Shown here: piece after piece, positions 17,601-30,995 of the stretch
Layout of the letters: each line of letters starts with the position of its first letter
Numbering within the stretch: position 1 is the stretch's first letter
From: Perca fluviatilis
Taxonomy: Eukaryota > Chordata > Actinopteri > Perciformes > Percidae
Direction: 5' to 3'
Length of the DNA stretch: 64,000 nt
Assembly: GCF_010015445.1 (NCBI RefSeq)
Contig: NC_053127.1
Span: forward strand, 23,476,745 to 23,540,744
Notes under the pieces: model-generated
What the model saw: the letters and a program-made list of their open reading frames with translations, nothing else
What the model was told of the DNA's origin: nothing
Databases searched by the model: none
Position numbers and translations under genes: made by a program

Positions 17601-20600
17601 TGTGTGCACGCAAGATTCGATTCACAATTGCATCACCGATCCCATTATGGACAGTCTTCCCATCGGCACAGCTGATGAAGAACTGGTTCTGAGGGCAGAA
17701 AGGAGGCAGATGGTGGCTCAGTATGGGGCATGGGCTAAAACAGGTAGGTACTGTAGCTGGCAAGGACGTGACCGAGCCGTGATTATATTCAAACTCATGA
17801 GACTGCATGATGACACGAGACACACACTGGCTACAGAATCTCTCAGTAGCACGTGAAATGAACTAGTCAAATGGTATGTAAGTAAGTAAGAATCATGTGC
17901 TGAAACATCAGAATTAAAGGGAGGCCAATCAATCTATACAAATAGATGTATTTTCATACATTCTTAAGTGTTGCTACTAAAATGATTTGAGGTTACATTA
18001 TCCTTTTTTGCCAGGTCTGCTATGATTTCGACAGCCTGTTTAAATGCTCAGATGTAAAACAAATAATTAAAAAAGCATAGGTGGACATTATCGGTAATGC
18101 TATCAGGTACATGTTTGTCTGTGACTGCGTTCCTGCATTACCTCGATGTAGATGTAGTGCTCGCTGTTCTCGATGGTGTGGATGTAGGCCTTGAGGATCG
18201 AGTTCTCACAGGTTCCAGTAGACCAACGGTCGGCAGAGCGCAACACCTAAAAAAAAAAGACATGTCAGTCCATGAGACATGTCCTCTGGTTTGCAAGCAG
18301 TTCAGTAGCTGCTTCTTCTTTGCCTTACACATCATAATAACTTGCTGACACAATAAACTTTAACATCCAAGTGTAGCACAAGAATTACAAGAAACATAAG
18401 TATTAGCACTTCTTAAAATACACTAAATATTTTTAAAGCTTCTGTTGTATTATGTACTTGTGACAAAACTGAAACCTGAAACTGCTGCCATCAGCATTGT
18501 AGTAGTTTCAGATAGTGATGTACTCAGCTTGTTTCTTGCATTAACTTCTGCTTTACTTATGGGGACACTATAAGTTCTACAGCACTAGCACAGAATGTGA
18601 CAACTGAAGTACTGTCCCTGAAACCTGAATCAAACAAACCGGATTGAAAAGCTACGGCATAATAGGGAGCAAGGGTTAGCGCTACAGTCCACCGCCCACA
18701 ATAGAAAAGGAAAATACACACAGCAAACGCTATTGTTACCAATACTCACTGTCTGAACACTTCAAATCAATAACATAGAGTGAGAATGATAGCCTCTATC
18801 ATGCCAGTTATATTGCTAATGCTGGCGTTAGCCATGCACAGATCACATTTCCCATGAAGTTAATTGCAAAGTAGATGCTGTCTCCCATCCCCGTCTTTGG
18901 CAGTGCATGTGTTTTCTCTGGCTAAACTGAACAGGACAGACATGTTGAACGAGATTTTCATCCACAGGCTTTACTCTTGTTCCACCATCTGCCATCGCAA
19001 AAAAACTCTGAATACTTTAGCCGCACTTCAAAAGCCAGAACAGTGTTTCTTTGTTGTTGCTAGATCTGACTTTGTGTTGCACAATGTTAAATGCAAAGTA
19101 ATCTCCTTGTTGTTTTTTTCTTATTTGTTTACAGTAATTACATTTTACTAATTTCCAAAAAATAATATGGAGATGACCAGCAGCATGGTTTCTTTTATAA
19201 AGGCAAAATATGTGGATTTCCTGTGCTGCCTGTGACAGAAGTCTGTTTCCCACATTCGTACATTAAGTTTTCTGTGTTGTCTAGTGTAAAGTCTATCTCT
19301 GGTGTTCTCTTCAGTGTTTGGTGAGCCTGTTTTACAACTAGCCACTGTTCTCCATCTGAACTGCCACCCACAGTGACTAGAAAGAAAGTCTGATTGATCT
19401 GGAACACTAATATCACATGGGATCAGTCTTCGTATATATTTGTCAATTCACATTTTTATTTTTATGTTTGTTCAGCAACGTAGTGATATAATAATAATAG
19501 TCCGAATAGACATATATATTTATTAATTTATCAAGATTTTAAAGAGCATCATATAGCATGCACATTGTCCATCATTAACTGTAAGATTCATATACTCATT
19601 TTTTTCTTTTTTCATAATAAAAATCCCACACCTTTTGCCCAGGTCAGGGACTTGGTATTTGGTGAATGTGTATGCATAAATACCTGCACTTTGGCCTTCT
19701 TGGATCCAGGCACAGTGAATGAGAGTGAATCAGCAGTGCAGTGAGACTTGGGAAGAAGGTAAGGGTAGAACTCGTCCTTGTACTTGTTTTTGAAGATCTA
19801 AAGAAGACAAAACAAATGAATGAAAGACAGATTTGTGACCTTCCTATTGGTCATGTTTAACACAGAAGCCTTGTTTAAAAGGTAGATTAAGTTTGTTTTA
19901 CTACTGACTATCTGGGTCATACTTTTGTAGTTGTGGCTAATTAACCCAATAGGTTAGCAAAGCATAACATAGTAGAGACTGTAAACAGCTTACAACAGCT
20001 TACAAATTCCAATAGGGCCACGGCAAGACAAGTCAGGTTTAAATAAATATAAACTTATTTAAAACTGTGTTTTGACATCCAAATAACTACTTTAAATAGT
20101 TACAGTAAAATATGTGTAAAAGTCATCTGAAGCTTGTATACCTGACCATCTGTCAATAGCACTCATGCTCCAGTCTCTAAAATGATAAGGATGTTTATAA
20201 TATTACGCTAACGTATGGAGATTCTGGCCAAAACGATGACAATAAAACCTAGGTAGCTTTAAAATGACAGAACTTTTCTTTCAGTCTGACCTTGGTGAAG
20301 TTCCAGCGCTGGATGAAGTGGCGGGCTACATCCCTGGCAGCTCTGCCATGAACAGCTGCAGACAGATCACGCCACGGCATGCGGGGAACTTGAGTACGGT
20401 CGATGTTATCTGAAAATAAATATAAAAAGCAATCCTTTCAACTCCCTGTTGTCAGAGCCTCTGTGTTTGCGTGTGTGGGATACTGAAGGAGATTTAGATA
20501 ATATACCTTCAAAGGGTCTGTCCAGTTGGACCCAGTCTTTCCTGATAAAGTTGCTGTAGTCTTTGCCAAGCCACAGTTTATTGTTGCAGGTCAGATCATA

Positions 20601-23600
20601 AGGGTCCTGCTCTGCTTGCTTATCTGGTTCAGATGGTTTGGGACCATCAGCCACACCATTACCCTGGTTAACAGAGGCATCTGTTAGTGTCTACAGGGAG
20701 TGTGACATATTAAAAGAACACTGGTTCATTAACTACAGTAAAACATATTCATGCTCAATCAGTGGCAACAAGCTAAATAGAAAAATGTCTTACTCCTTTA
20801 TCTCCTTTTGGCTCCCCATCAGTTACACTGTTGGCCGTCAATCCCAGGTCAGTTAGCTGGTACTGGTTGGTATCCCACCTCCCAAACGCCAGGTCAATCC
20901 CCCCCACAAAGGCCACCGTTTGGTCAATAGCCACCATCTTTTCATGGTGAGCCCACAGGAACACCACAGAGGACACATGGTCAGGATGTCGCATTACCTG
21001 ATGGACATTAGGGGTAAATTTGACATTAGAGCATGAGATGAGGCCTCCGTTGATTGCATATAACAAATATGTATATGTGGGATGTGACAGACCTTGATGT
21101 TTGGGTGCATATTCATAAGAGTCCTCTTGCTGTGCTCACTATTGATGCCAAGTGCTAGCTCCACCTCTTTGTACAGCAGGACACACACTTTGACTCCTTG
21201 TTCCTGCAGGAAAAAGTTTAAAGAAAGTGATCAGCACAGGTAATGTAAAATATGACAATCATTTAATTTGCATAAAAGAATAAAACAAGACAGAGAGAAT
21301 GCCTACTGCTTTGCGTTTGAGGATTTCATCTAGACGCCAGTAGTTGTCAGTTGCTGGTCGCTTTAGAAACACTTCAGGGCTGAGCCTGACAGAAAAGACA
21401 TTAGCATTATTCACATTAGAAATGCACTTCATATGTAGCTAAAATATTTAAATGGTACAACTTGGTAAGACGAAGCCTCTTCATTACCGAATCCAGATCT
21501 TGCTGACACTTACCACCAATCTGTGATGAAGATTTCCTCCCTGGCTTGTTCGAGAGAATCAGCCAGGTCTGCAAAGTAGCCACCTCCATTCACATACCTA
21601 CAAACAATATCCATGCACAATAAAAGTTTAGCAAATAAGGGTGAAATGTGAAGACAGAGAGTTGTAAATCTCAGGTAGAATAACGTATCTGACCATTTAG
21701 TGAGTGTGTTCTCCCGTGGTGGAGCAAAACCCTCGAAGCGATGCACTTTGAGAAAGTCACAGGTTTCTGCCAGCCGGTTGATTTCATGACTCCACCAATG
21801 AGTCTGTCTATAGTTGCTGCACTTGATGATCAGACTCCTGGACAAAAACAAACAGGTCTTGTATGCATCACAAAGACAACATTACCCCAGGCATAAATAT
21901 ATGCTCTCAGTGTGTAGGCAACACACAGCTGACCTACCGAGAGAAGTTCTCAAAGCAAACTCCATATCTGGTGTCTGTGTGAGCGCGGCCCACTTTTACT
22001 TTGAACTCTGGGTCAAACAGCAACACAAAGTTGATGTGGCCGTTGTCTCGGTTCATATACATCAGGAAGGAGTCTTTCACCACCAGCCAGCGCCGTGACC
22101 AGCGAAAACAGAACTGATGATGGCCAATGCAGTTCAGGCCTTGGATCCGGTGACCCCCTGACCTCTTGAAGATGGGTCCCTCCCTGAGACAAGTTGACAC
22201 AATTAATCTCTATCATGCACTTAGTCATTCCCCCACTTTTCCTTGTGTGTCACACACTTTCAAGAAGTTTGCTTACAAGCCTTTGGGTCCGAGATCAGTG
22301 ACGAAGGAGAGAGCTCCGACAGAGAGAAATTCCATCTGAAAAAAAGTAGATGAGAAAATAGCATCATGCTACATGACATCCACTTTGTATGGGTGTATGC
22401 GTGTTTTTGTTTTAAAGCTATTACCATGCTGTGATCATTCCTACAAAATGAGTTCTCCAGCAGACCATTCAGGTACTCCTCGAGGTATTTCTGCAATAGA
22501 AAAGCAGGTAAAGAAAACTTATATTACATATTAGAATTATACAAATTTTAAATGCAACTCAACACACAACATCCAGAGTGACAAAGCCATGTGCAAGTGA
22601 GTCAGTGGGATTGCCTGAAACTGTAGTATGAAATTTATGAAATTGTCATTGACCATTCTAAGAGTTTTTTTGTTGTGTAGACCTGATTAATTACCATATA
22701 TTGATGATATAATTTGAAGGGGACATATTATCCTCATTTACAGATAATTGTTATTGACAATAAGTACAAATAGATAGAAAAGAAAGATAACATATAACAA
22801 CCCTTAATGGTCACAACAGTTTTAAGTTTTAGGATAATTTCATTAACTGAAAATCAACTATTACCTAATTTTACACGCTTTTCTAATAAATACCCAGCAT
22901 GGTACACCATTACCAACAGCAGAACGTCAACCTCCATTATCCAGAACACTGTTAAACTTTTTACCTTAAAGGTATCATATGTTGCTCATTTTCAGGTTCA
23001 TACTTGAATTTTGGATTTTCTCCTAGATTAGAACGTTACGTGCTTTAATGTTAAAAAACCACTTCGTTTTTCTCATATTGTCTGTCTGAATATACCCGTA
23101 TAGCACCTGAAATGATTTGTTTTAGCGCCTGTCTCTTTAAGCCCCCCTTACGAAAAAGCCTGGTATGGTCAGATTGGTCAGCAGGTCTTCTGCATCTGCG
23201 CTCTCAGCGTCTCTGTACCATCATTGCAGCCAGGGAATGACTGTAATGGCAATGTAGTGGCACTTACTACCTATATATTGCATAGTTGTGACATCACACC
23301 GTCCAGAAGTCCTGGCGGCTTGCTTAAAGGCACAGTTTCTTAATTCGGGCTGTGTGCATTTCTCTGTGGATTGAGTTTTTATACTTAAACAGTATGTATA
23401 CAACACCTAGACTGACTTTATAATAAAAAAGGACATGTAAATCTCACTTTTTACAACATGGGACCTTTGAAATGATTATCTATTATATTTTCACAAAAAA
23501 GTGGCAGTCCCAAAATATATAATATATATAATATTTCCTATTAATAGAATATCTTATATTGATCAGCCTGAATAAGGATTCAGCAAAGACCAACACAGCA

Positions 23601-25265
23601 GTAGCAGTATGTATCAATCTTCTTTGAATAAAATACATTTTAAAATCTTGTTACAAAAACAATTGTGCACACATCACTAGTCAGTATGTATACTGTATAT
23701 ACTATAAATGTATCTGATTCACTGGTTTGATACCAATTTGCTAGAGGTCCTCCTGGTCCGTTCAGTCCCGTGTAGGCTGGGCATTTCCTCTGACATAGCT
23801 CTCAGCTGCTGCCTCTCCTTTGCAAATCTTTGAGAGAAATTTGAATATTCAAAATACTGTGATAGTGCTTCAGAAATGTGACGATAAAAAGTCATCACAC
23901 GGATTTCCACTGCAAATCTCTCAGGGTGAGAGGTTGATTTGCATGATTAAAAAAACAGATTTGTGCACCGACCTTCCCAGAGGCAGCAAGTGAAGCATCA
24001 TCTTGTGCTTGTAAAGGTCTCGATGCAGCTCCTGGAAGTGCTTGTACTTCCTCTTAACTATCCAGTGGAAGTGGCCATGTGTTAGCTGCACTGTGTATAG
24101 GGTGCCTACATGGACCTGGAGGGACATATTGAAATGATGTACATAAGTGTGGTGGTTTAAAATGAGACAATCTTGTACATTCTTAGAGCTTCTTTGTAAA
24201 GAAATGCAACATGACCTTGTAGAAATGTACAGTAACACGAACGTTCAAGGACAAAAGACTGTCAGTGTGGAACTGTAATAGTTATAAAGTGAGCTCCTGA
24301 TTACTCAAATATTTTGTTAAATAACGGCCCTACCTCCAGAGGCCTCAGCAGTAAAACCAGGCATCCCAGAAACATCCACTTCCTCAAACACTCTTAACAC
24401 TATACTCACCTGCTCTACCTTTGCATTGTATATCTACACCTGAAATTACACTCAATGCAAAGCAACTCATCTTGTTTCCAGCCTCCCTCTCTATCTGACC
24501 AACAGTAGTCTAATATAACAGCTGAGCCTGCTGGCTCAAAGCAAAGACCTCACAGCCCCCAGACAGCAGTTCAATAACCACACAATAAAAAGGGTGGCTG
24601 ACAGTTTGATCTGCAGTTTTACTGCTTTCATAGATTGGTATACTATAATGTCAGTGTAAAGTACAGTCAAGTTTAACTTCAGGGTGTTTTCAGTCAGGCT
24701 TTAAAAGATTAGATATTCAAAAGTGATCATGGGTTGGTCATGTAGAAACAGTTTTGACATGGTTATAAAGAGTGACTAATTAAATGTAAATGTCTGTGCT
24801 TTCACCTCAGGCTTATCTAAAGCTTTCTATAAATACTAGCTTTCAGTTAACAACTACCAAACTATTTTTTTTTTATGATTTTCCATATATAGTTAAAAAC
24901 AGGTGTACCTTTGAGCGAGTAGTGTGTTTCTCTGTGTTCTCCACTCTGCATGTAATAGGAATCCCAGGCATTAGGGGAGGTATGCCCTCCTCTTTTATTT
25001 CAGGAAGATGATGCACCACAAGGAAGGGACGGCCCTCTGTGATTTGGAAGATTAGACCCTTTTAATAAATAAATTCTGATGTAGCCAATAAAGTTTCAAT
25101 GGTAATGTATTTATAAAAGGGACAGTTGTTCTTACCACTGCTGGACATGAGGCCATCTATCTCGTCTGGACTCAGACCTTGGGCGTCACGCGAAAAGCGC
25201 CTTCTGGCCAGGTTTTGGGCCGTCGAGCTTTGAGCCACTGGCTCTGCCACATCTGGGCTGGCCAT
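14630..25265 (-). CDS. pld2: Phospholipase D2
   Basis: Twenty-three coding exons in transcript order: 25136-25265, 24909-25036, 23973-24115, 23734-23827, 22425-22490, 22277-22335, 21938-22183, 21694-21837, 21514-21597, 21307-21385, 21093-21203, 20794-20997, 20507-20690, 20291-20409, 19684-19797, 18142-18246, 17600-17688, 17222-17335, 16686-16732, 16268-16402, 15473-15626, 14975-15092, 14630-14854. They sum to 2892 bases, 963 residues (human PLD2 has 933). Order of domains: PX (exons 2-3, [18 protein letters not shown]), PH (exon 7, [13 protein letters not shown]), first HKD motif HHEKMVAID (exon 12), second HKD motif [10 protein letters not shown] (exon 20), C-terminus GLWT. PLD2 hydrolyses phosphatidylcholine to phosphatidic acid and choline at the plasma membrane. 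The long loop that marks PLD1 after the first HKD region is absent, which with the neighbours gives pld2. Coding exon 1 has an acceptor at 25293, so a noncoding exon lies upstream. Confidence 0.97.
22740..22960. repeat. Dispersed repeat segment, second copy at 39105-39333
   Basis: This stretch, adjacent to the MITE at 22968, matches 39105-39333 in the same orientation. Shared words include TATTGACAAT, TTTTACAC, CTTTTCTAATAAATACCCAG and TGGTACACCATTA. Both copies are followed by the same MITE family, so the two loci probably carry copies of one larger composite element. Confidence 0.6.
22968..23471. mobile_element. Short terminal-inverted-repeat element (MITE) in a pld2 intron
   Basis: The left end TTAAAGGTATCATATG and the right end ACATGGGACCTTTGAA are imperfect inverted repeats about 500 bases apart. 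The interior (GTTCATACTTG, then GCCTGTCTCTTTAAGCC) is repeated at about 40692-40955 in this window. It lies between coding exons 4 and 5 of pld2 and carries no coding frame. The family resembles abundant percomorph MITEs; exact classification needs a library search. Confidence 0.65.
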
Positions 25266-26398
25266 TGCACTGTTGGTGCAAGTGCCAGCTGCCCTGGTGC
25301 AAAGACAAAAGAAAAGGGAGTTTTACATTTTAAATCCAGAGTTTATGCACCTTGTCACCAATAAGCATATACTGTATAACGTGCACTACAGTGGCATGCA
25401 TGACACAATTACTGATCAAACTAATGTGAAACTGAGACCAATCTACAGCATAATAAGATTTTAAAGTCACTTGAAGTTCACATCATTTCATCACCTCAAA
25501 AAACAAACAATAAAGTGATTCAGAATTTCAGGGGCAAGGCAAAAGTGAAGTAGATTGCAGGCAGCACCTTACAGCATTGTAACTCCACAGAGTGCAATTT
25601 TTAACTTCATTAATTGCATAATTAAAATATCTTTTATATCATAATATATTTTATTGAAGAGATTCAGTGTACTGTATATGTTCTCTATACATGGCTTCAT
25701 AATGTCTAATTAACCTAAATTCTTATTAGTTTATATTCACTAAAAATAACATCACTAGATGAAGCAGCCACAGCAGAAGTTGCTTTAATTTGGGTTGCAT
25801 TAGTAGCAGTTGCAGTATTTATTTATTTATTTTAATTTTATGAGGAATACCTCTTGAGATGTATCATCTCATTTTCGAGAGGGTCCTCGGTAGGATCAGT
25901 TGTTGACTGAGTAACAGTAGCAACAGAAACACTAGTAGAAGTAGTTGTGTAAAAGTAGTAGCAGTACTATGGTTGAACCAGCATCAACAGTCTAAGTAGC
26001 TAATACCAACACAGCTATTACACGTGGAGACACGGTTCAAGTATCTGAAGGGTCAGTGAAATAATCTGACAGGACAAGCAGGTTATTCAAATTAATCTAA
26101 TCCTTCAGGTGATCGACATAATTACACAAGAACAAGCATTTAACTCAGTATCACTCCATGTTAGAAGTAAATATTAAAATGCCATTAATACATACATACA
26201 TCACAGACGTCTTGTGGTATTTACCTGTTGATCAGGTCATCGGCACTGCGACATACAAGAAGTATAGGACACAGCTACCAGTGGTAGAAAAGAGTGCGTG
26301 TGAACCCTTTTGTATAGTGTGTGGGAAGATATCTTTGACTGGCAGAATGTTTCCTAGGCAACAAGGCAAAGGGGAGGGAGTGTACGTGAGTGTACGTG

Positions 26399-26401
<3 letters not shown>

Positions 26402-26480
<79 letters not shown>
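26402..26480. repeat. (TG)n microsatellite
   Basis: An uninterrupted TG run of about 79 bases just upstream of pld2. It generates spurious Val/Cys and His/Thr reading frames on both strands. Being pure and long, it is likely polymorphic between individuals. Confidence 0.97.
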
Positions 26481-26485
<5 letters not shown>

Positions 26486-26869
26486 GGAGATAGAAAGCAT
26501 AAAGACTGAGTGGACACAGCCTGACCATAAAAACAGGCCGTCACAGTCAGAACAGACTACCCAGGGAGGCCAGGCTGTGTTCACTTTGACATAAAAGAAA
26601 AGTTGAGACACAATCTCACCTCCTACTATACTGTGAGAAAAAGGAGAGTTTTTCCATCTCCCTGATCCTCAGAAACTGGCCTATTTATGTGGGGAGAAAA
26701 ATCAATATGCAAAATATACTGACTGTTGCCATGCACTAAGAAAAACAAGCTCTGTAATAAATGTTTCTGACTTATTACATCTGTAGTGTCTTTGTGTGAT
26801 TAAAGTGTATTTGTTGTCTTGTGTTTATCTAGTTTGTTTTCTTGTGTATAACATAATTATTTGTTGTCT

Positions 26870-27290
26870 TAGTAGAGGCAGTCTCACTTTGCCAGACCAT
26901 CCACACGCTGTGGAACGGAGGAGGGTCTGGGCTAGTCCACATAGCATTCCGGGATGGGAGAAAAAAAGTGCTCTGGTCTATTGGGATTTCTTTAAACCAA
27001 TCACAATCGTCATTGGTGGCTCCGCACGGAGCCGCTGTAAAATAGTCGTGCGAGAGAAAACGCAGATTTGGACAGATAGTCTACCTAGTTGTCTCAATTT
27101 ATCCTGCAGAGATCTGAGGAGCAGTCAACCATACTCCTCAATAAATCCACCAGAGTTTTAAATTCCAACACAAAGAAAGTGGAAGGAAACGGAGATTAGC
27201 AGCGAAAGTACATGCATCCGGCGGAATTTCCTGCAGCACTGGAGCAATCCCGGAAGTGGAACGTCAAGAATATAGACTAGAGTAGAGGCA
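26870..27290. repeat. Interspersed repeat, probably non-autonomous DNA transposon
   Basis: Begins near AGTAGAGGCAGTCTCAC and ends near ATATAGACTAGAG. It holds the short inverted repeat CCAGACC / GGTCTGG (26895-26935) and, between its two halves, the inverted words ATTCCGGGAT and ATCCCGGAAGTG. I recognise the general sequence as a high-copy repeat type of percomorph genomes, but I cannot classify it from one copy. No coding content. Confidence 0.5.
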
Positions 27291-27341
27291 CAACAAAGCA
27301 AGTTCAGCGATAATGCTGAAATTAATCAAAAAGACAAAGGA

Positions 27342-27520
27342 GTGGGGTGGCCTCTAGCTCACCCAGTGGGAGCGTTCACCCCATGTTGGCTGAGCCCTGC
27401 AGCGGCCTGGGTTCGAATCTGACCTGTGGCCCTTTGCTGCGTGTCATCCCCCATCTCTCTCCCCCTTTCATGTCTATCCACTGTCACTATAATAAAGGGA
27501 AAAGCCCCCCCCCCAAAAAA
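27342..27520 (+). mobile_element. tRNA-derived SINE
   Basis: A tRNA-like head with TAGCTCACCCAGTGGGAGCG (A-box region, 27355-27374) and GGTTCGAATCT (B box, 27410-27420). It is followed by CCTTTGCTGCGTGTCATCCC, a body common to fish tRNA SINEs, and then an A/C-rich tail. It would be transcribed by RNA polymerase III. A related element in opposite orientation lies at 43961-44143. I could not identify a clean target duplication here. Confidence 0.75.
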
Positions 27521-28399
27521 AGCAGCGGGAATTACAATTATATGTCTCATTTGTGTGATGTCCTATTGTGTTATTTAAAAACAATGTAGACTTAATATTT
27601 CCCAATTATTGTTTTCCGTCAGATCATTTATAGAGCTCAACATTTCTGACCGCACTTGAAGGCGGCTTCATTTCACGGAGAAAGAGAGACAGAAAAGAGA
27701 CGGGGCGACTGTGCTTTGTTGTTGCAGGAAACAGTCAGCTGTTACACAAACCCCTGGGCAGTTAAGTGCTAGTGTTTCCTTTTTTTACACTCATAGCGTT
27801 TTAAAACTTTCTTCTTGCAGCGATAGAGACAGTGATGTTTTTATATTGTTTACTGTACGGAACTCTCAACAACAAACTGCCAAGTCTGATCGCCGGTTAC
27901 ATGATTGGCCACCGCAAGGTGACGTCGGGTTGCGTACCCCCATTCAAAATGAATGGAAAGACCTGCGAGTGAGGACCGCAGTGTGTGTGTGAATGCAGCC
28001 AAACATGTCTTATACAGAAATGGTTGTAACAGTTTTTCTTTCTCATGGAATTATAGTTAAACATTGACATTTTCTCTATTGTTTTCAGTCAATTATGGTA
28101 GTCCTTTAGGAAGATTCAGAGTTCTTAGATGTCGTCGTCATCATCTTCATTCCCAAACTCTCAATTCAATTAAAATAAGCTTTATTGCCATGAATGTTCA
28201 AGTTACTTTATTGCCAAAGTTAATTTACATATTGTACTAGAAGAGCAATGGGAGAGTGCAGACCTCTGCAAAGGCATGCCCTATCTCAAAATGTCAATGC
28301 AACGTGAATTTTCCCAGTCGGGAACCCATTTTTTCAGATTATTCTGACACCACATGAATGCAGCACAAATGCTCCATTCTTGCATTGTTAAAGAAATTG

Positions 28400-28560
28400 A
28401 AAAATAGTTTGTATCCGCCTATCGATTCGGATCCGCTCCAAAATTGAATGGGTTCTTTCTTGGCCCGTGCTACACCCTTCCATCAAGTTTCATGAAATTG
28501 GGCTAGTAGTTTTTGTTTTCCGTAATCCTACTGACAGACAAACAAACAAACTAACTGTTA
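28400..28560 (+). mobile_element. LINE 3' tail (RTE-like)
   Basis: The stretch CATCAAGTTTCATGAAATTG ... GTAATCCTACTGACAGAC, ending in repeated ACAAACAA, matches my recollection of the conserved 3' untranslated end of RTE-type LINEs in fish. Only the tail is present, as expected for a 5'-truncated insertion. There is no reverse transcriptase frame. Confidence 0.5.
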
Positions 28561-29917
28561 CCTAGTTAGTTTAGAAATAATAAAGTTTTGTTATTTCTCT
28601 GCATTTATAGTTTCCTTTTCCGCACTTTTGGTTCAACCTTTTCAACTTCAACACAATGTATATTTGAAAAGAAATTAAACCATGAAAGTGCTATGTACAT
28701 GCAAATGTGTATGCTAATGTTATTGGTAGAGTTTGGACTCAAGACATGTGACACTTCACAGCACTTCATAAAATAATAGCCAGCCAGTTTTCCCTGAAGT
28801 ACTTGCCAAATTGCGTCACTTGTAAAACTCCTAAAAAACACAAAAAAGTGTTTCCCATCTGCCCACTAAATGCAGGAGAAACTACACAAGAGCTTGAGTG
28901 GCAATTTGTAGGTAAAAATCAGGGCCAATACTGAACACTAGGTGGGTATAGTAGTGCATCACCTAAAGGCTATACACGGCATCTATAGATTTAAGGAGTG
29001 GAAATAAAAAATAAAGGACGGGTGATTGCTGCAATAAAACAATCACTAATACAATTTGGGATTATTTCCTATAAAACCCATATTAGGGCCATTTCCACGT
29101 AACTATTTCTGAACTTTTCCGAGAATTCTTTTGTTGTTGTTTCTACTTCCATTCCGCCATATAAGTTGACAACATTAAAATTAAAATTAACTTACAGCTG
29201 TTTGTTGACAAAATAATATTTTGCCAAATAACCTCTTCGGTCTGTTGAGTGCTATACAGACTGGGATGTGGATGGATGTTTACCATTAAAAGGCAGAGAA
29301 GTCTAATGTTGTTTGACACGATTTTCTCGTTTTTTGTTTGTTGGAGTCAAACGTTTTGTCTTACACTATTTACTCAGGCTTCATACCTGCGAAATACAAC
29401 ACTTCCCACCCAGAGTCCTCTACAACATGAGCCAAATTTGCCAGAAGGGAGTGCTTTAACTGAAAGCCAAGCCACATCTTACACACCAAATGGTCATATG
29501 AGCATAACTGTTTGTGTTTGTATCAGTAGTGCTTGTTCTACACATATTTTGAACAACACTGAATCAGTCACCACTTAAAGTTGCCAGCAGCAGTGACTGA
29601 CAAGGCTATGAGAGATTTAAAGCCCTATGTGCAGGATTTGTCTATTTTCTCTACTACAAACAAAAACTTATACCATCAAAATAATTAAAAAGTTGCTATA
29701 ATCATATGGAAATACTCCATATAGGGGCTTTAAAGAGCAACTTGAGACCAGCTTAAAATCGTGTTTTTCTGCAGATTTAAGGCTGCATTCACACCAAATC
29801 AGGCACTTTGGCAAAAACGCCAGTCCTCCCATTCATTTAAATGTTGGTAGTGCGTATAGACTGCGGCAGTGGGGCCTGCCATGGATGCCGAAATGTTAAA
29901 CAGAATCCACTATTAGA

Positions 29918-30168
29918 TAGGGCTGCCCTCTTAGTCGACTACTTTTTGGGGGGGTTTTGCAGTAGGCCTACATTATATTTTCTCATATTCTGTGAGAAAA
30001 ACTCTAGTGTTTCCGGAAGGTGGTCAGATATAAATGATGATGATGACACAGCAAAATGTCACACCAACAAAGCATGGTACAAAGACGGGGTCCACCTTTC
30101 AACACGATTGGTTGGGTGGGTTGCTGACATCGCCTTAGACCCCTAACGTGCCCTGGTTGACAGCCCTA
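29918..30168. mobile_element. hAT-type MITE with 8-bp target duplication
   Basis: Inverted ends TAGGGCTGCC (29918) and, reverse-complemented, TAGGGCTGTC (ending 30168). The flanking octamers CTATTAGA (29910-29917) and CTTTTAGA (30169-30176) agree at 7 of 8 positions. The element is 251 bp and noncoding. TAGGGCTG ends with 8-bp duplications are typical of hAT MITEs. Confidence 0.75.
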
Positions 30169-30639
30169 CTTTTAGAGAAACGCAATTAAGCCAACGTCAC
30201 GCTGCGGTGGCCAATCACATATTCGGCAGCAAACCAGAATGAAGTGTAATGTTATGTTTCACGTTTAATCACCAAGGGGGTAAGTGAGCATCTGTAAAGC
30301 ATACCTCCTATGGAGACATTTTGATGCTAACAAACCATCACCTGCCGTTAGCATTCCATTGACTGCCATTCATTTTGGCGTCACTTTGACAGTGAATAAC
30401 TTTACGTCTGAAGCGTTTAAAGACTCTATTTGCCCACTGTTTATTTCTAACGAAACACGACAATGTCTAAAAGGCTCCATTACCTTGTATCTCATGTTAT
30501 GGCTCCATAGAAGGCGTTTTTGTAAATTTAGGCTAACAATGATGTCATAACCACACAACTTTCTGTCGCATAGTAGACAAATTATCGTATAGTCAGGAGA
30601 AGCTCGCAGACAGTTTCAACTTACATTAGCTGTTGAAGT

Positions 30640-30995
30640 TTAAAGGTGCTGTAGGTAGGATTGCGAAGATCCAGGACCACAACTTCTCAGTCCCTCCCCC
30701 CTTTCTGCTAAAGCCCAAAATGGTCTCCTAAGCCCCTCCCCCCACAAGGGAGAATGAATGTGTGTGCATGAGCAGTGATTGACACGCAGTTAGACACCCC
30801 CCCTGGTCCCGATTGGTGCATATGAACAGGGAGCTGTGGATTTTTGCAAATCGCACTACAGGCTGTAGGTGGTGCCAGAGGAGCTGGATCTTTTTTTAAA
30901 TTACCTGCTTCATGTAGTTCTACTCGAACATAGGTTCAGTTTGAGCAAATATGACAGAAAGTTAGTTTTATAAGTCTTACCTACTGCACCTTTAA
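30640..30995. mobile_element. TTAA-bounded MITE (piggyBac-like ends)
   Basis: Left end TTAAAGGTGCTGTAGGTAGG (30640) and right end, reverse-complemented, TTAAAGGTGCAGTAGGTAAG (30995): near-perfect inverted repeats 356 bp apart, both starting in TTAA. TTAA is the target of piggyBac-type transposases. The interior has no coding frame. Confidence 0.7.

Noticed and set aside
26158..26611. Val/Cys and His/Thr rich frames on both strands
   Set aside because: Translation of the TG/CA microsatellite at 26402-26480.
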